Assembly (NCBI RefSeq): GCF_042683565.1
Contig: NZ_JBHUJW010000043.1
Span: 372,001 to 436,000, forward strand
Origin: Brevibacillus sp042683565
Lineage (GTDB): Bacteria; Bacillota; Bacilli; Brevibacillales; Brevibacillaceae
DNA: 64,000 bases
Reading direction: 5' to 3'
Shown here: piece after piece, positions 42,851-51,354 of the stretch
Position numbering within the stretch: position 1 is the stretch's first letter
Layout: each line of letters starts with the position of its first letter
Notes under the pieces: model-generated
Seen by the model: only the letters and a program-made list of their open reading frames with translations
Told to the model about the DNA's origin: nothing
Database searches by the model: none
Program-made: the position numbers and the translations under genes

Positions 42851-44044
42851 ATGAACTGCTGTTTGCATCGTAACAGCAATCGTCTATGGACAAGCGTTCT
42901 GGGCGCTTTTTTGTTGTGGACAGGTTTTGTTGCGAGCGGCGCAGGGCTGACGTCTGTCAGCGCAGCTTCAGAGCCGGGGCCCGTCATTTCTCTTGTGATC
43001 GACGGGAAAGGGATCGCTGCTGATGTGTCGCCGCTGCGCCAGAACGGGCGCATGCTCGTGCCGATTCGCGTGATTGCGGAGTCGACCGGTGCGAATGTCA
43101 ACTATGATGCTTCTGCGCGGCAAGTAACCGTGACGGAAAATGGGAAACGGGTTGTCCTGCTTGTCGACAGTCGGACGGCATTCGTGGACGGTGCACGTGT
43201 GACTATGGATGCGCCTGCGCAACTCGTCCAGCAGCGCACAGTGGTGCCGATTCGTTTTGTGAGTGAGTCCTTGGGGTATCAGGTACAGTGGGATGAGCTA
43301 GCGGGCGTAGCGATGATTCAGACCAAACCCGCGGAAAACATCGCTGCGGTCATTCCGTATACGAGCAACCCGTACGTGGTGCAGCCTGGCGACACGTTGA
43401 GCGAGATTGCCCGGCAGCACGATACGACCGCCCAGGCTTTGAAGAAGAACAACAACTTGATAACAGAAGATTTGCAGGTGCACCAGCTGCTGTTTTTGCC
43501 GAAAGATGCCAAAAGGTCGGAGCATCCGCTGACCAAAGAGGTCCAAGACAGCCGCTTGCTGGACGACAGTTACCTATTTCCTTTTTCTGACAGTAGCTGG
43601 TATGAGCCGTATGGCGACAGCTTCGGCTCTGACCGGGAGTGGACGGAAAGCAGTAACGGCAGTGTGCGCGGCCACGAAGGGATCGATATCATGGCGCCAA
43701 AAGGAACGCCGGTTTACTCCGCAGCGGACGGCACGATCAATCGGATCGGCTGGAATACGTATGGCGGCTGGCGCATCAACATTACGGACAAGGAAGGGCG
43801 CTACCGGCTGTACTACGCCCATTTGAGCGCGTATGTTCCCGGCTTGCAGGTCGGCGGGACGATTCAGGCAGGCCAGTTGATCGGCTTCGTCGGGGACTCC
43901 GGATACGGCGGCATGGGGACGGTCGGGATGTTCGAGCCGCACCTTCACTTCGGTCTTTACAAAAACAGCGACGGCAAAGCGATTGATCCGTATTACTATT
44001 TGCGCTGCTGGGAGCAAAAAAAAGTGGAAAGCCGCTTCTCATAA
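42851..44044 (+). CDS. Secreted LysM / M23 metallopeptidase with stalk-type N-terminal domain
   Basis: A 397-residue exported cell-wall protein. A signal peptide (about residues 1-39, cleaved near SAASEP) is followed by a copper amine oxidase N-terminal-like domain (about 48-160, with MLVPIRVIAESTGANV and VVPIRFVSESLGYQVQW). A LysM peptidoglycan-binding module follows at 175-218 (YVVQPGDTLSEIARQ), then a LytM/M23 peptidase with zinc ligands H275 and D279 and H364-x-H366 (HLHFG). All catalytic residues are present, so an active glycyl or cross-link endopeptidase is likely. ATG 42851 follows GGGGAGGGA. TTGACA occurs at 42771 but lacks a convincing -10. Confidence 0.88.
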   Translation: MNCCLHRNSNRLWTSVLGAFLLWTGFVASGAGLTSVSAASEPGPVISLVIDGKGIAADVSPLRQNGRMLVPIRVIAESTGANVNYDASARQVTVTENGKRVVLLVDSRTAFVDGARVTMDAPAQLVQQRTVVPIRFVSESLGYQVQWDELAGVAMIQTKPAENIAAVIPYTSNPYVVQPGDTLSEIARQHDTTAQALKKNNNLITEDLQVHQLLFLPKDAKRSEHPLTKEVQDSRLLDDSYLFPFSDSSWYEPYGDSFGSDREWTESSNGSVRGHEGIDIMAPKGTPVYSAADGTINRIGWNTYGGWRINITDKEGRYRLYYAHLSAYVPGLQVGGTIQAGQLIGFVGDSGYGGMGTVGMFEPHLHFGLYKNSDGKAIDPYYYLRCWEQKKVESRFS

Positions 44045-44095
44045 TGGGACACACTAGGCAGAGTAAATCCTTTTTCACCAAGAGGAGGTCTTTGC

Positions 44096-44251
44096 ATGTG
44101 GACTTGTCCTTATTGCGGCGGCAACCACGGACTGCCATTTCACGACGATTATTTGGACGGCATGCTTTGCCTGTCCGACGATTGCGGGAGATTTGTAGAG
44201 GAGACGATGATCCCGGACGAGCGGACGGAATGGGACTATAGCGATTTGTGA
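44096..44251 (+). CDS. Small Cys-rich (zinc-ribbon-like) protein, unrecognised
   Basis: A 51-residue protein starting MWTCPYCGGNHG with cysteines at 4, 7, 25 and 30. The CxxC knuckle plus C25-x4-C30 pattern could bind one zinc. The rest is acidic (ends WDYSDL). The ATG at 44096 has an ideal ribosome-binding site, GAGGAGGT six bases upstream, and the stop begins a perfect 12-bp terminator, so this compact unit looks like a real gene. I do not recognise the family. It may be cotranscribed with the M23 peptidase gene 50 bases upstream. Confidence 0.75.
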   Translation: MWTCPYCGGNHGLPFHDDYLDGMLCLSDDCGRFVEETMIPDERTEWDYSDL

Positions 44252-44280
44252 GAAAAAGGAGCGAACAGGCTCCTTTTTCT
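44251..44280 (+). terminator. Terminator after the small Cys-rich gene
   Basis: AGAAAAAGGAGC (44251-44262) and GCTCCTTTTTCT (44269-44280) are perfectly complementary around a 6-base loop; the T-tract is part of the stem. It may act in both directions. Confidence 0.88.
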
Positions 44281-44409
44281 TATGCCTTGCGGGGTTGCCC
44301 ATTCAAACCCGGCGGCAAAATGCACACCCGCTTGAAGTTTCGCATGCTTGATGGCCTGTCATTTGGTTACAATAGAGGAGAGTACGTGATGGAGAAGGGA
44401 GAATGAGCG

Positions 44410-45705
44410 ATGAGTGCCAACATAGCGGAAATCGCGTTTCAAAGCACCCAGGTCAATGGGATGAACGTACATATCTTGCCGACGGGCAAATTCAAGACGA
44501 CCACGATCGTGACGATGATCGAACAGGCGTTGTCGGAGGAGACCGTGACAAAGACGGCTTTGCTCGCGATGGTCATGAAGCGGGCGAGTGCGCGCTTTCC
44601 GGAGACAAAGCTGCTGCGCGCCCATCTCGATTTTTTGTACGGGGCGATCTTTGACGTAGACGTCACGAAAAAGGGCGAGCGGCAAATTTTGCAGATTTAC
44701 ATGGAAGTACCCAACGAGAAGTATTTGTCGCAAGAGGACGGGCTGCTCGAGCAAGCGATTCAGTTTGTCGGGGATATGCTCACGCGGCCATATGTAGAAA
44801 ATGGCGCATTTTTGGAAAAGTACGTCACGCAGGAAAAGGAAACGCTCCGCAAGCGCATCGAGAGCTTGATCGACGACAAAATGAAGTACGCCAACCAGCG
44901 CGTCACGGAAGAAATGTGCAAGGGCGAGCCGTTTTCCCTGCTCGTGCAAGGCAGGGTGAAAGATCTGCCGGGCATTACGGGACAGGAGTTGTATCGCTAC
45001 TTCCAGGAGATCACGGCGACGAATCCGATCAACATGTTCGTGGTCGGCGACGTCGAGCTGCAGACGGTCAAAGAAGCTATCGCAAAGCATATTCCGCTGC
45101 AACGTACGCAAGTAAAGGAACTTGCGGTCGGCAACGCATCGAAGTCACCTGCGGAAGAACGGGAAGTGATCGACCGGCTGGAAGTCAATCAGGCCAAGCT
45201 CAACATCGGCTGCCGGACGAATATTACATACAAGGATGACGATTATCCGGCCCTGCTGCTCTACAACGGGGTGCTCGGCGGCTTTCCCCACTCGAAGCTG
45301 TTCGTCAATGTACGGGAAAAAGAAAGCCTCGCATACTATGCCGTATCCCGGCTGGAAAGTCACAAAGGAATCATGATGATCATGTCAGGCATCGACGTAA
45401 ACAAATATTCCCGGGCTGTGGAGATCATCAAGCAGCAGATGGAGCAGATGCGTCAGGGCAACATTACCGAAGAGGAGCTGAACCAGACGCGCGCGACGTT
45501 GTCCAATCAGTTCCGCGAGCTGCTCGACAGTGCGCGCGGGATGATCGAATATACGTACAACGGCTTGATCAGCGGACGCAAACGCCCATTGGCCGAACTG
45601 TTGAAAGCCATCGATACGGCGACGATCGAAGACATCAAAAAAGTGGCGGACAAAGTAGCTATCGACACGATTTATTTGCTGCGCGACAAGAAGGGAGAGG
45701 CGTAA
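44410..45705 (+). CDS. ymfF: M16 peptidase-like protein YmfF (zinc motif absent)
   Basis: A 431-residue M16-fold protein. The fold is clear from the R-A-S-A-R-F-P-E-T segment, the late VREKESLAYYAVSRLES and the C-terminal domain, but the HxxEH zinc motif is missing, so it should be catalytically inactive. It is followed after 2 bases by ymfH, which has an intact motif; such active/inactive pairs resemble the alpha/beta subunits of mitochondrial processing peptidase. ATG 44410 follows GAGAAGGGAG. First gene of the ymfFHIJ group. Confidence 0.9.
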   Translation: MSANIAEIAFQSTQVNGMNVHILPTGKFKTTTIVTMIEQALSEETVTKTALLAMVMKRASARFPETKLLRAHLDFLYGAIFDVDVTKKGERQILQIYMEVPNEKYLSQEDGLLEQAIQFVGDMLTRPYVENGAFLEKYVTQEKETLRKRIESLIDDKMKYANQRVTEEMCKGEPFSLLVQGRVKDLPGITGQELYRYFQEITATNPINMFVVGDVELQTVKEAIAKHIPLQRTQVKELAVGNASKSPAEEREVIDRLEVNQAKLNIGCRTNITYKDDDYPALLLYNGVLGGFPHSKLFVNVREKESLAYYAVSRLESHKGIMMIMSGIDVNKYSRAVEIIKQQMEQMRQGNITEEELNQTRATLSNQFRELLDSARGMIEYTYNGLISGRKRPLAELLKAIDTATIEDIKKVADKVAIDTIYLLRDKKGEA

Positions 45706-45707
45706 CG

Positions 45708-47000
45708 ATGCAGACGACGAAATTTGAACAGGTCAATGAAACCGTCTACCAAGAGACGCTGGCTAACGGCCTGCAGGTGTTTCTGGTACCGAAGCAAGGC
45801 TTCAGCAAGACGTATGCGGTCTTTACGACGCGGTACGGTTCTGTCGACAGCCATTTCCGCACCCGAAGCGGCGAGGAAATCCATGTGCCGGACGGGATCG
45901 CCCATTTCCTCGAGCACAAGATGTTCGAGAAAAAAGACCGGGATGTCATGCACGAATTCAGCAAAAACGGGGCCTCCTGCAACGCCTTCACGAGCTTCAA
46001 CCGGACGGCGTACCTGTTTTCTTGCACGGACAAACTGGACGACAACCTGAATCTGTTGCTTGACTATGTACAGGAACCGTATTTTACGGATGCGAGCGTC
46101 GAAAAGGAGAAAGGCATCATCGGGCAGGAAATTACCATGTACGACGACAACCCGGACTGGAAGGTATACATGAACCTGCTGAAGGCACTGTACAAAGACT
46201 ACCCGATCAACATTGAAATCGCCGGGACGATCGAGACAATTTCCCACATTACCAAGGAATATTTGTACCAGTGCTACGAGACCTTTTACCATCCGGCCAA
46301 CATGTTGCTGCTCGTCGTAGGCTCGTTTGATCCGGAAGCGATCATGATGCTGATCCGCGAAAACCAGGCTGCCAAAGAGTTTCCGCCGGCACCGCAGATT
46401 ACCCGTCTGTTTCCGCAGGAGCAGCCTGAACCAGCCCAAGCCAGGATCGAAGCGAATCTGGCAGTCGGCCTCCCGAAATGCATGATCGGCATCAAGGAGC
46501 GCGAGAACGGCTTGACGAAAGAAGCCTTGCTGAAACGGGATTTGACTACGAAGCTGCTGCTGGACATCGCGTTTGGCACCAGCTCCGGCGTGTACGAGCG
46601 GCTGTACGACAGCGAGCTGATTACAGAAAGCTTTGATTTTGACTACAGCAGTGAAGAGGATTACGCGTACTCCATCATCGGCGGCGATACGCCCGATCCC
46701 GAACGGCTGGTAGAGACGATTCGGGCCGAGATGGAACAGATGAAGCAAACAGGCATCGATCAGGACGAGTTTGAGCGGGCCAAGCGCAAAAAAATCGGCA
46801 ACTTCCTGCGTTCCCTGAACTCCGTCGAATTTATTGCCAACCAGTTTACCAGCTTCAAGTTCAACGGCAACGACCTTTTTTCTGTAGTGCCGACGTTGGA
46901 ATCAATCACGCGCGAAGATGTGGAAAAACGCATGCACGAGCATTTTGTCCCTGAACAGATAGCCGTTTCGATCGTTCGTTCCGCTTCGCCACAGGAGTAG
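45708..47000 (+). CDS. ymfH: M16 family zinc peptidase YmfH (active subunit)
   Basis: A 430-residue insulinase-type peptidase with the inverted zinc motif H66-F-L-E69-H70, preceded by VPDGIA. The second, non-catalytic M16 domain begins near residue 190. It starts 2 bases after ymfF (with GGGAGAGG upstream), suggesting that the two products form a heterodimer with YmfF as the inactive partner. Substrate unknown; the Bacillus cluster has been linked to processing of small peptides in some species. Confidence 0.93.
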   Translation: MQTTKFEQVNETVYQETLANGLQVFLVPKQGFSKTYAVFTTRYGSVDSHFRTRSGEEIHVPDGIAHFLEHKMFEKKDRDVMHEFSKNGASCNAFTSFNRTAYLFSCTDKLDDNLNLLLDYVQEPYFTDASVEKEKGIIGQEITMYDDNPDWKVYMNLLKALYKDYPINIEIAGTIETISHITKEYLYQCYETFYHPANMLLLVVGSFDPEAIMMLIRENQAAKEFPPAPQITRLFPQEQPEPAQARIEANLAVGLPKCMIGIKERENGLTKEALLKRDLTTKLLLDIAFGTSSGVYERLYDSELITESFDFDYSSEEDYAYSIIGGDTPDPERLVETIRAEMEQMKQTGIDQDEFERAKRKKIGNFLRSLNSVEFIANQFTSFKFNGNDLFSVVPTLESITREDVEKRMHEHFVPEQIAVSIVRSASPQE

Positions 47001-47008
47001 TGAACAAC

Positions 47009-47743
47009 ATGCATCAACAGACGCCATGGGCGCTAGTGACGGGGGCCTCCGGTGAAATCGGGCAGGCGATTGCAGCCAATCTGGCTCACGCGGGGGTCCC
47101 GCTCTATTTGCATTATCATCAATCCGGACACAAACTGGCAGGGCTCCTGCAGCTTTGCCAGCAGCTCGGCGTACCCGCAAGCCCCGTACAGGCCGATTTG
47201 CGCGATCCGGCGCAGATCGCGGCAATGTTTGGACAGCTTCCCGTCGCGCCGCTGCTCATTGTCAACAACGCATCCGTCGATCATGTCGGGCTTTTTTCCG
47301 ATGTGACGGTGGCTCAATTCGACGAGCTTGTGGCCGCCAACGTACGCTCCGCTTTTCTGGTCAGCCAGGCGGGGCTGTCTGCGATGCTGCGCGAGAGGTA
47401 CGGTCGGATCGTGAACATTACCTCCATCTGGGGCTTGACGGGAGGCTCCTGCGAAGTGCTGTACTCGCTGACCAAAGGAGCTGTCAATTCGTTCACCAAG
47501 GCGCTGGCGAAAGAGGTCGCTCCCAACGGAATCACGGTCAATGCGGTTGCCCCCGGTGCGATTGCCGGCGGGATGATGGAGCGTTTCTCCCCGGACGAGG
47601 TTGCGGCGATTGCGGAGGAAATACCTGCGAACCGTCTCGGATCACCTGCCGAAGTTGCGTCTGTCGTCCGCTTTTTGCTTTCCCGGGAAGCGAGCTACGT
47701 GACCGGTCAGATCATCTCCCCGAACGGCGGCTGGTACACCTGA
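47009..47743 (+). CDS. ymfI: SDR family oxidoreductase YmfI
   Basis: A 244-residue short-chain dehydrogenase. The N-terminal cofactor loop is TGASGEIG, the structural motif NNAS (here NNASVD), and the catalytic Ser-Tyr-Lys set includes YSLTK with Y and K four apart. The C-terminal part ends SYVTGQIISPNGGWYT, as in 3-oxoacyl-ACP reductase-like enzymes. The true substrate is unknown. I chose ATG 47009 over GTG 47000, which shares a base with the ymfH stop and lies only two bases from AGGAG. Confidence 0.9.
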   Translation: MHQQTPWALVTGASGEIGQAIAANLAHAGVPLYLHYHQSGHKLAGLLQLCQQLGVPASPVQADLRDPAQIAAMFGQLPVAPLLIVNNASVDHVGLFSDVTVAQFDELVAANVRSAFLVSQAGLSAMLRERYGRIVNITSIWGLTGGSCEVLYSLTKGAVNSFTKALAKEVAPNGITVNAVAPGAIAGGMMERFSPDEVAAIAEEIPANRLGSPAEVASVVRFLLSREASYVTGQIISPNGGWYT

Positions 47744-47832
47744 CGACTGCATAAAACACGGCTTTTGGTGGAATTCTACCTGTGTGTGGGCAGCAAATCT
47801 GTTCGCAACGTATTTAAGGAGGGAATTTCCAC

Positions 47833-48102
47833 ATGTCCGTTCTTGACAATTTTCGTGACTGGAAAGAGTTTCTCGGTGAGCGAGTAGAGCAGGCAAAACA
47901 GGCAGGCATGGAAAGCGAAACGCTGCAAAATGTAGCCTACCAGATTGGCAACTACCTGGCAGAGCAGGTCGATCCGAAAAACGACCAGGAGCGCTTGCTC
48001 AAACAGCTTTGGGATGCGGGAGACCAGCAGCAACAGCAAGCCCTCGCTTCCCTGATGGTCAAGCTGGTGCAAGATCCCGACAACATCAGCCGAGGCAATT
48101 AG
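47833..48102 (+). CDS. ymfJ: DUF3243 family protein YmfJ
   Basis: An 89-residue, mainly helical, Gln-rich protein of the DUF3243 (YmfJ) family, with ERVEQAKQAGMES and the conserved IGNYLAEQVDPKN. No function known. ATG 47833 follows TTAAGGAGGG. Lies after ymfI as in B. subtilis, and a terminator follows. Confidence 0.88.
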   Translation: MSVLDNFRDWKEFLGERVEQAKQAGMESETLQNVAYQIGNYLAEQVDPKNDQERLLKQLWDAGDQQQQQALASLMVKLVQDPDNISRGN

Positions 48103-48108
48103 CCTGTC

Positions 48109-48135
48109 AAATCCCCTATTTTGGGGATTTTTCTT
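48109..48135 (+). terminator. ymfJ terminator
   Basis: AAATCCCC (48109-48116) pairs with GGGGATTT (48123-48130), loop TATTTT, then TTCTTTTC. Ends the ymfF-ymfJ group. Confidence 0.85.
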
Positions 48136-48143
48136 TTCTCGGA

Positions 48144-48171
48144 TTGTCGAATCTTGGGAACGTGATATACT
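48144..48171 (+). promoter_or_regulatory. Promoter of ymfK-rodZ
   Basis: TTGTCG at 48144-48149, 16-base spacer, TATACT at 48166-48171 preceded by TGA (extended -10). It lies directly after the ymfJ terminator. Confidence 0.7.
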
Positions 48172-48208
48172 ACATAAGAAGATAATTCTGTGTCGGAGAG
48201 GAATGCGT

Positions 48209-48988
48209 ATGGAAGCCAAGAAAGAGTGGTACATGGAGTACGAAATTGCGCGCAACCGTCCAGGTCTGTTGGGAGACGTCAGTTCGATTCTGGGGATGTT
48301 GAACATTAACATCGTGACCATTAACGGCGTCGATACGATGCGTCGCGGCATGCTTCTGTTGACGGACGACGATGAAAAAATAGAGGTTTTGCGCAATGTT
48401 GTGCAAAAAATGGACAACATAACCATAACGAGGCTGCGTCCGCCTACGATGCTGGACCGCCTGGCTGTGCGCCACGGCCGGTATATCGAGCGCGACAGCG
48501 AAGACAAGAAAACGTTTCGCTTCGTCCGCGACGAGCTGGGGCTGCTTGTCGATTTCATGGCGGAAATATTGAAAAGGGAAGGACATCAACTGATCGGGAT
48601 TCGCGGGATGCCTCGTGTCGGCAAAACAGAATCGATGATTGCGGCCAGCGTCTCGGCCAACAAGCGTTGGACGTTTATTTCCTCGACTCTGCTGCGTCAG
48701 ACAGTCAGAAGCTCGCTGGCCATTGATGAAATGTCTCCCGATCATGTATATTTGATAGATGGAATTGTGTCTACGCTCCGTTCGACGGAAAAGCACTACA
48801 CCTTGCTGCGGGAGATCATGAATTTCCCGGCCGCGAAAATTATTGAGCACCCGGATATTTTTGTAAGGGAATCAGAGTACGAGCTGTCTGATTTTCATTA
48901 CATTATTGAACTGCGTCATCATCCGGAAGAGGAAATTACCTATGAATTAATCAACAATCGCGGCTTTGAGAATTTTGGAATGAATTAA
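48209..48988 (+). CDS. ymfK: DUF3388 family protein YmfK: ACT domain plus P-loop
   Basis: A 259-residue protein of the YmfK/DUF3388 family, function unknown. The first 70 residues form an ACT-like ligand-binding domain (MEYEIARNRPGLLGDVSSIL, then NIVTINGVD). The remainder has a clear P-loop, G133-M-P-R-V-G-K-T140, within IGIRGMPRVGKTESM, and a hydrophobic strand YLIDG that could be the Walker B Asp. This suggests a small-molecule-sensing nucleotide-binding protein. ATG 48209 is seven bases from GGAGAGG; ATG 48203 is too close to that site. Followed by rodZ. Confidence 0.85.
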   Translation: MEAKKEWYMEYEIARNRPGLLGDVSSILGMLNINIVTINGVDTMRRGMLLLTDDDEKIEVLRNVVQKMDNITITRLRPPTMLDRLAVRHGRYIERDSEDKKTFRFVRDELGLLVDFMAEILKREGHQLIGIRGMPRVGKTESMIAASVSANKRWTFISSTLLRQTVRSSLAIDEMSPDHVYLIDGIVSTLRSTEKHYTLLREIMNFPAAKIIEHPDIFVRESEYELSDFHYIIELRHHPEEEITYELINNRGFENFGMN

Positions 48989-49000
48989 GGAGGGTCAGCT

Positions 49001-49897
49001 GTGTCTGAGCTCGGTCAAGTACTACAAAGGGCCCGCGAGGAAAAAGGAATCACGCTCGACGACATCCAACGTATCACCAAGATCCAGAAGCGTTATTTGG
49101 AAGCCATTGAAAGGGGCCATTTTCATGTACTTCCCGGCCACTTTTACGCGCGTGCATTTATAAAGAGTTATGCGGAAGCCGTTGGTCTCGACCCAAATCA
49201 CATCATGAGTCACTTCCAATCCGATTTGCCGGCCCAGCCGCCGACTGAACAGGTGGAGAGGCTGCGCCGTCGCCGGGTGGCATCGACCAATAGTCCATTG
49301 CAGGCAGGCCGCTGGGTTACGAAGACCTTGCTCGTCCTGTTTATTGCCTTGATCATTGGCGTCATTTACATAGCCGTTGTGAACAGCAACGGGGGCACGA
49401 TGACACAGCCTATTCCGGGCAGCAGCGTCAATCCGGGAGCGGAGATCGTCACTCCCGGAAACGGCGGCGGAGCTGCTGCCTCGCCGATCGCGCAACAGCC
49501 GAACCCTCCTGCCAGCGTCACCCCGACGCCTGATCCGGTCACAACACCCGAACAGGTCACCGAAGCACCGAAGACGACGATTACATTCGAGTCGCAGCAA
49601 GGTTCCATGTACAACTTCGCCGTGCAGGGAGACGAGAAGATGACCGTAAAGCTGAAGGTCAAGGACGATCGCAGCTGGTTTGGCGTCTCCGAAGGCAAAG
49701 GAAAGAAATACGTGGAAGAAGGAGAACTGAAGAAAGGCGAGGAAAAAACCATTGAGCTCGGGAAGTCGGCGTACGTGCGTCTGGGCAAGCCGATGACAGT
49801 CGAGCTGACGGTAAATGGCGTGGTGGTGGATACTTCCAAAATGAAGTCCATGCCGTCCAATATTGTGCTCAAAATGAAAGAGGCAGTGACCCAATAG
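49001..49897 (+). CDS. rodZ: Cell-shape protein RodZ (YmfM)
   Basis: Bitopic membrane protein that links MreB filaments to the elongation machinery. The 298 residues have a cytoplasmic HTH_25 domain (LGQVLQRAREEKGITLDDI ... HFYARAFIKSYAEAVGL), a basic juxtamembrane stretch RLRRRRV, one membrane segment (about 108-128), a Pro/Thr-rich linker and an extracytoplasmic DUF4115 domain (from about 185, DRSWFGV). Starts at GTG 49001 behind AAGGAGGG. In B. subtilis rodZ likewise precedes pgsA. Confidence 0.95.
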   Translation: MSELGQVLQRAREEKGITLDDIQRITKIQKRYLEAIERGHFHVLPGHFYARAFIKSYAEAVGLDPNHIMSHFQSDLPAQPPTEQVERLRRRRVASTNSPLQAGRWVTKTLLVLFIALIIGVIYIAVVNSNGGTMTQPIPGSSVNPGAEIVTPGNGGGAAASPIAQQPNPPASVTPTPDPVTTPEQVTEAPKTTITFESQQGSMYNFAVQGDEKMTVKLKVKDDRSWFGVSEGKGKKYVEEGELKKGEEKTIELGKSAYVRLGKPMTVELTVNGVVVDTSKMKSMPSNIVLKMKEAVTQ

Positions 49898-49926
49898 GCA
49901 AGCATTCGCTTGCCTTTCATTCTTTT
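49896..49926 (+). terminator. rodZ terminator
   Basis: AGGCAAGC (49896-49903), loop ATTC, GCTTGCCT (49908-49915), followed by TTCATTCTTTT. The 5' arm overlaps the rodZ stop codon. Confidence 0.8.
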
Positions 49927-49933
49927 GTCTCTT

Positions 49934-49962
49934 TTGACACTACTTTTCGCTTATATTATACT
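49934..49962 (+). promoter_or_regulatory. Sigma-A promoter of rimO-pgsA
   Basis: Perfect TTGACA at 49934-49939, 17-base spacer, TATACT at 49957-49962. The strongest match to sigma-A consensus near these genes; it follows the rodZ terminator. Confidence 0.85.
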
Positions 49963-50007
49963 GGATAGGTGTAATCTGGGCTGGTGTGACCAATTGGAGG
50001 AAAAAAG

Positions 50008-51354
50008 ATGGCAGAGAAGGTAGGCGCGCGAGAAAAAGTTGCGATCGTAACATTGGGCTGCGAAAAGAATCTCGTCGATTCAGACATGATGGCCCATCTG
50101 ATAGATGAAAAAGGCTATGAACTGGTTGACAATCCCGAGGAAGCAACCGTGGTCATCGTCAATACCTGTGGTTTCATCGATGCAGCCAAGGAAGAATCGG
50201 TCAACAAGATTTTGGACATGGCTGAATTGAAGGAATCAGGCAAACTCAAATCGCTTGTCGTGGCAGGCTGTCTCACGCAACGCTACAAAGAGGATATCTT
50301 GAACGAGATTCCCGAAGTAGACGGCATTGTCGGAACAGGCGATTTTATGTCGATTACAGGGATCATCGAAGAGACGCTCGCAGGAAAGCGCCCGATCTAT
50401 GTGGGCAATCCGATTTTTACGTATGAAGATGTAGTAAAGCGGAAAGTGAAGGAAGGTACTTACTCTGCATACATTAAAATTGCAGAGGGCTGTGATAACG
50501 CCTGTACCTTTTGCAGTATCCCCTTGATGCGCGGAGGATTTCGCAGCCGGACTATCGAATCCATCCTGGAAGAGGCGCGTCACCTCGCTGCACAGGGGAT
50601 TGTGGAAATAAGCCTGATTGCGCAGGATTCCACCAATTACGGGACAGATATCTACGATGGCAAGCTGATGCTGCCAGAGCTATTGAACCGTCTGTCTGAA
50701 GTCGAGGGCATCCAGTGGATTCGCCTTCACTATGCATATCCTGGCTTCTTTACGGATGAGTTGATTCACACATTTGCAACGAACCCGAAAGTATGCAAAT
50801 ACGTGGATATGCCGCTGCAGCACTCGGAGGATCACATACTGAAAAAGATGCGCCGTCCTGGCCGTCAGACCGATATTCGCGCGCTCGTCGCGAAAATTCG
50901 CGAGCAGGTGCCGGATGTCGCTTTGCGGACGTCGCTGATTGTCGGTTTTCCTGGAGAGACAGAGGAAGATTTTGACAGACTGTGCGAATTTGTGAAAGAC
51001 ATCCGCTTTGACCGCCTTGGCGTATTTACGTATTCCAACGAGGACGACACGCCAGCGTCCCGCCTGCCGGACCATGTGGATGAGGAAGTCAAGGAAAAAC
51101 GTGCCAACCTGCTGATGGAAATTCAGCGGGAGGTGGCCGGCGACCGCAACAGCCGCTTTGTCGGCCAGGTGCTGGATGTTTTGATCGAACGGTATGAAGG
51201 ACACAATGACATTTACGTGGGACGTACGCAATACGATGCCCCGGAAATTGACGGTGAAGTGTTCGTCTCCGGTTTTAAGGGGGAACTGGGCTCAATCGCA
51301 AAGGTTAAGATCACGCACTCCTTTGAATACGATTTAGCTGGGGAGGTAGTCTAG
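50008..51354 (+). CDS. rimO: Ribosomal protein S12 methylthiotransferase RimO
   Basis: Radical SAM enzyme that adds a methylthio group to an aspartate of ribosomal protein S12. The N-terminal UPF0004 domain has three cluster cysteines (LGCEKNLVDSD, NTCGFID, AGCLTQRY), the radical SAM motif is C162-x3-C166-x2-C169, and a C-terminal TRAM domain begins near residue 380. The LGCEKN signature and the short linker favour RimO over the tRNA enzymes MiaB/MtaB. 448 residues, ATG 50008 behind TTGGAGG. B. subtilis lacks it at this locus; the rimO-pgsA order is seen in other Firmicutes. Confidence 0.92.
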   Translation: MAEKVGAREKVAIVTLGCEKNLVDSDMMAHLIDEKGYELVDNPEEATVVIVNTCGFIDAAKEESVNKILDMAELKESGKLKSLVVAGCLTQRYKEDILNEIPEVDGIVGTGDFMSITGIIEETLAGKRPIYVGNPIFTYEDVVKRKVKEGTYSAYIKIAEGCDNACTFCSIPLMRGGFRSRTIESILEEARHLAAQGIVEISLIAQDSTNYGTDIYDGKLMLPELLNRLSEVEGIQWIRLHYAYPGFFTDELIHTFATNPKVCKYVDMPLQHSEDHILKKMRRPGRQTDIRALVAKIREQVPDVALRTSLIVGFPGETEEDFDRLCEFVKDIRFDRLGVFTYSNEDDTPASRLPDHVDEEVKEKRANLLMEIQREVAGDRNSRFVGQVLDVLIERYEGHNDIYVGRTQYDAPEIDGEVFVSGFKGELGSIAKVKITHSFEYDLAGEVV

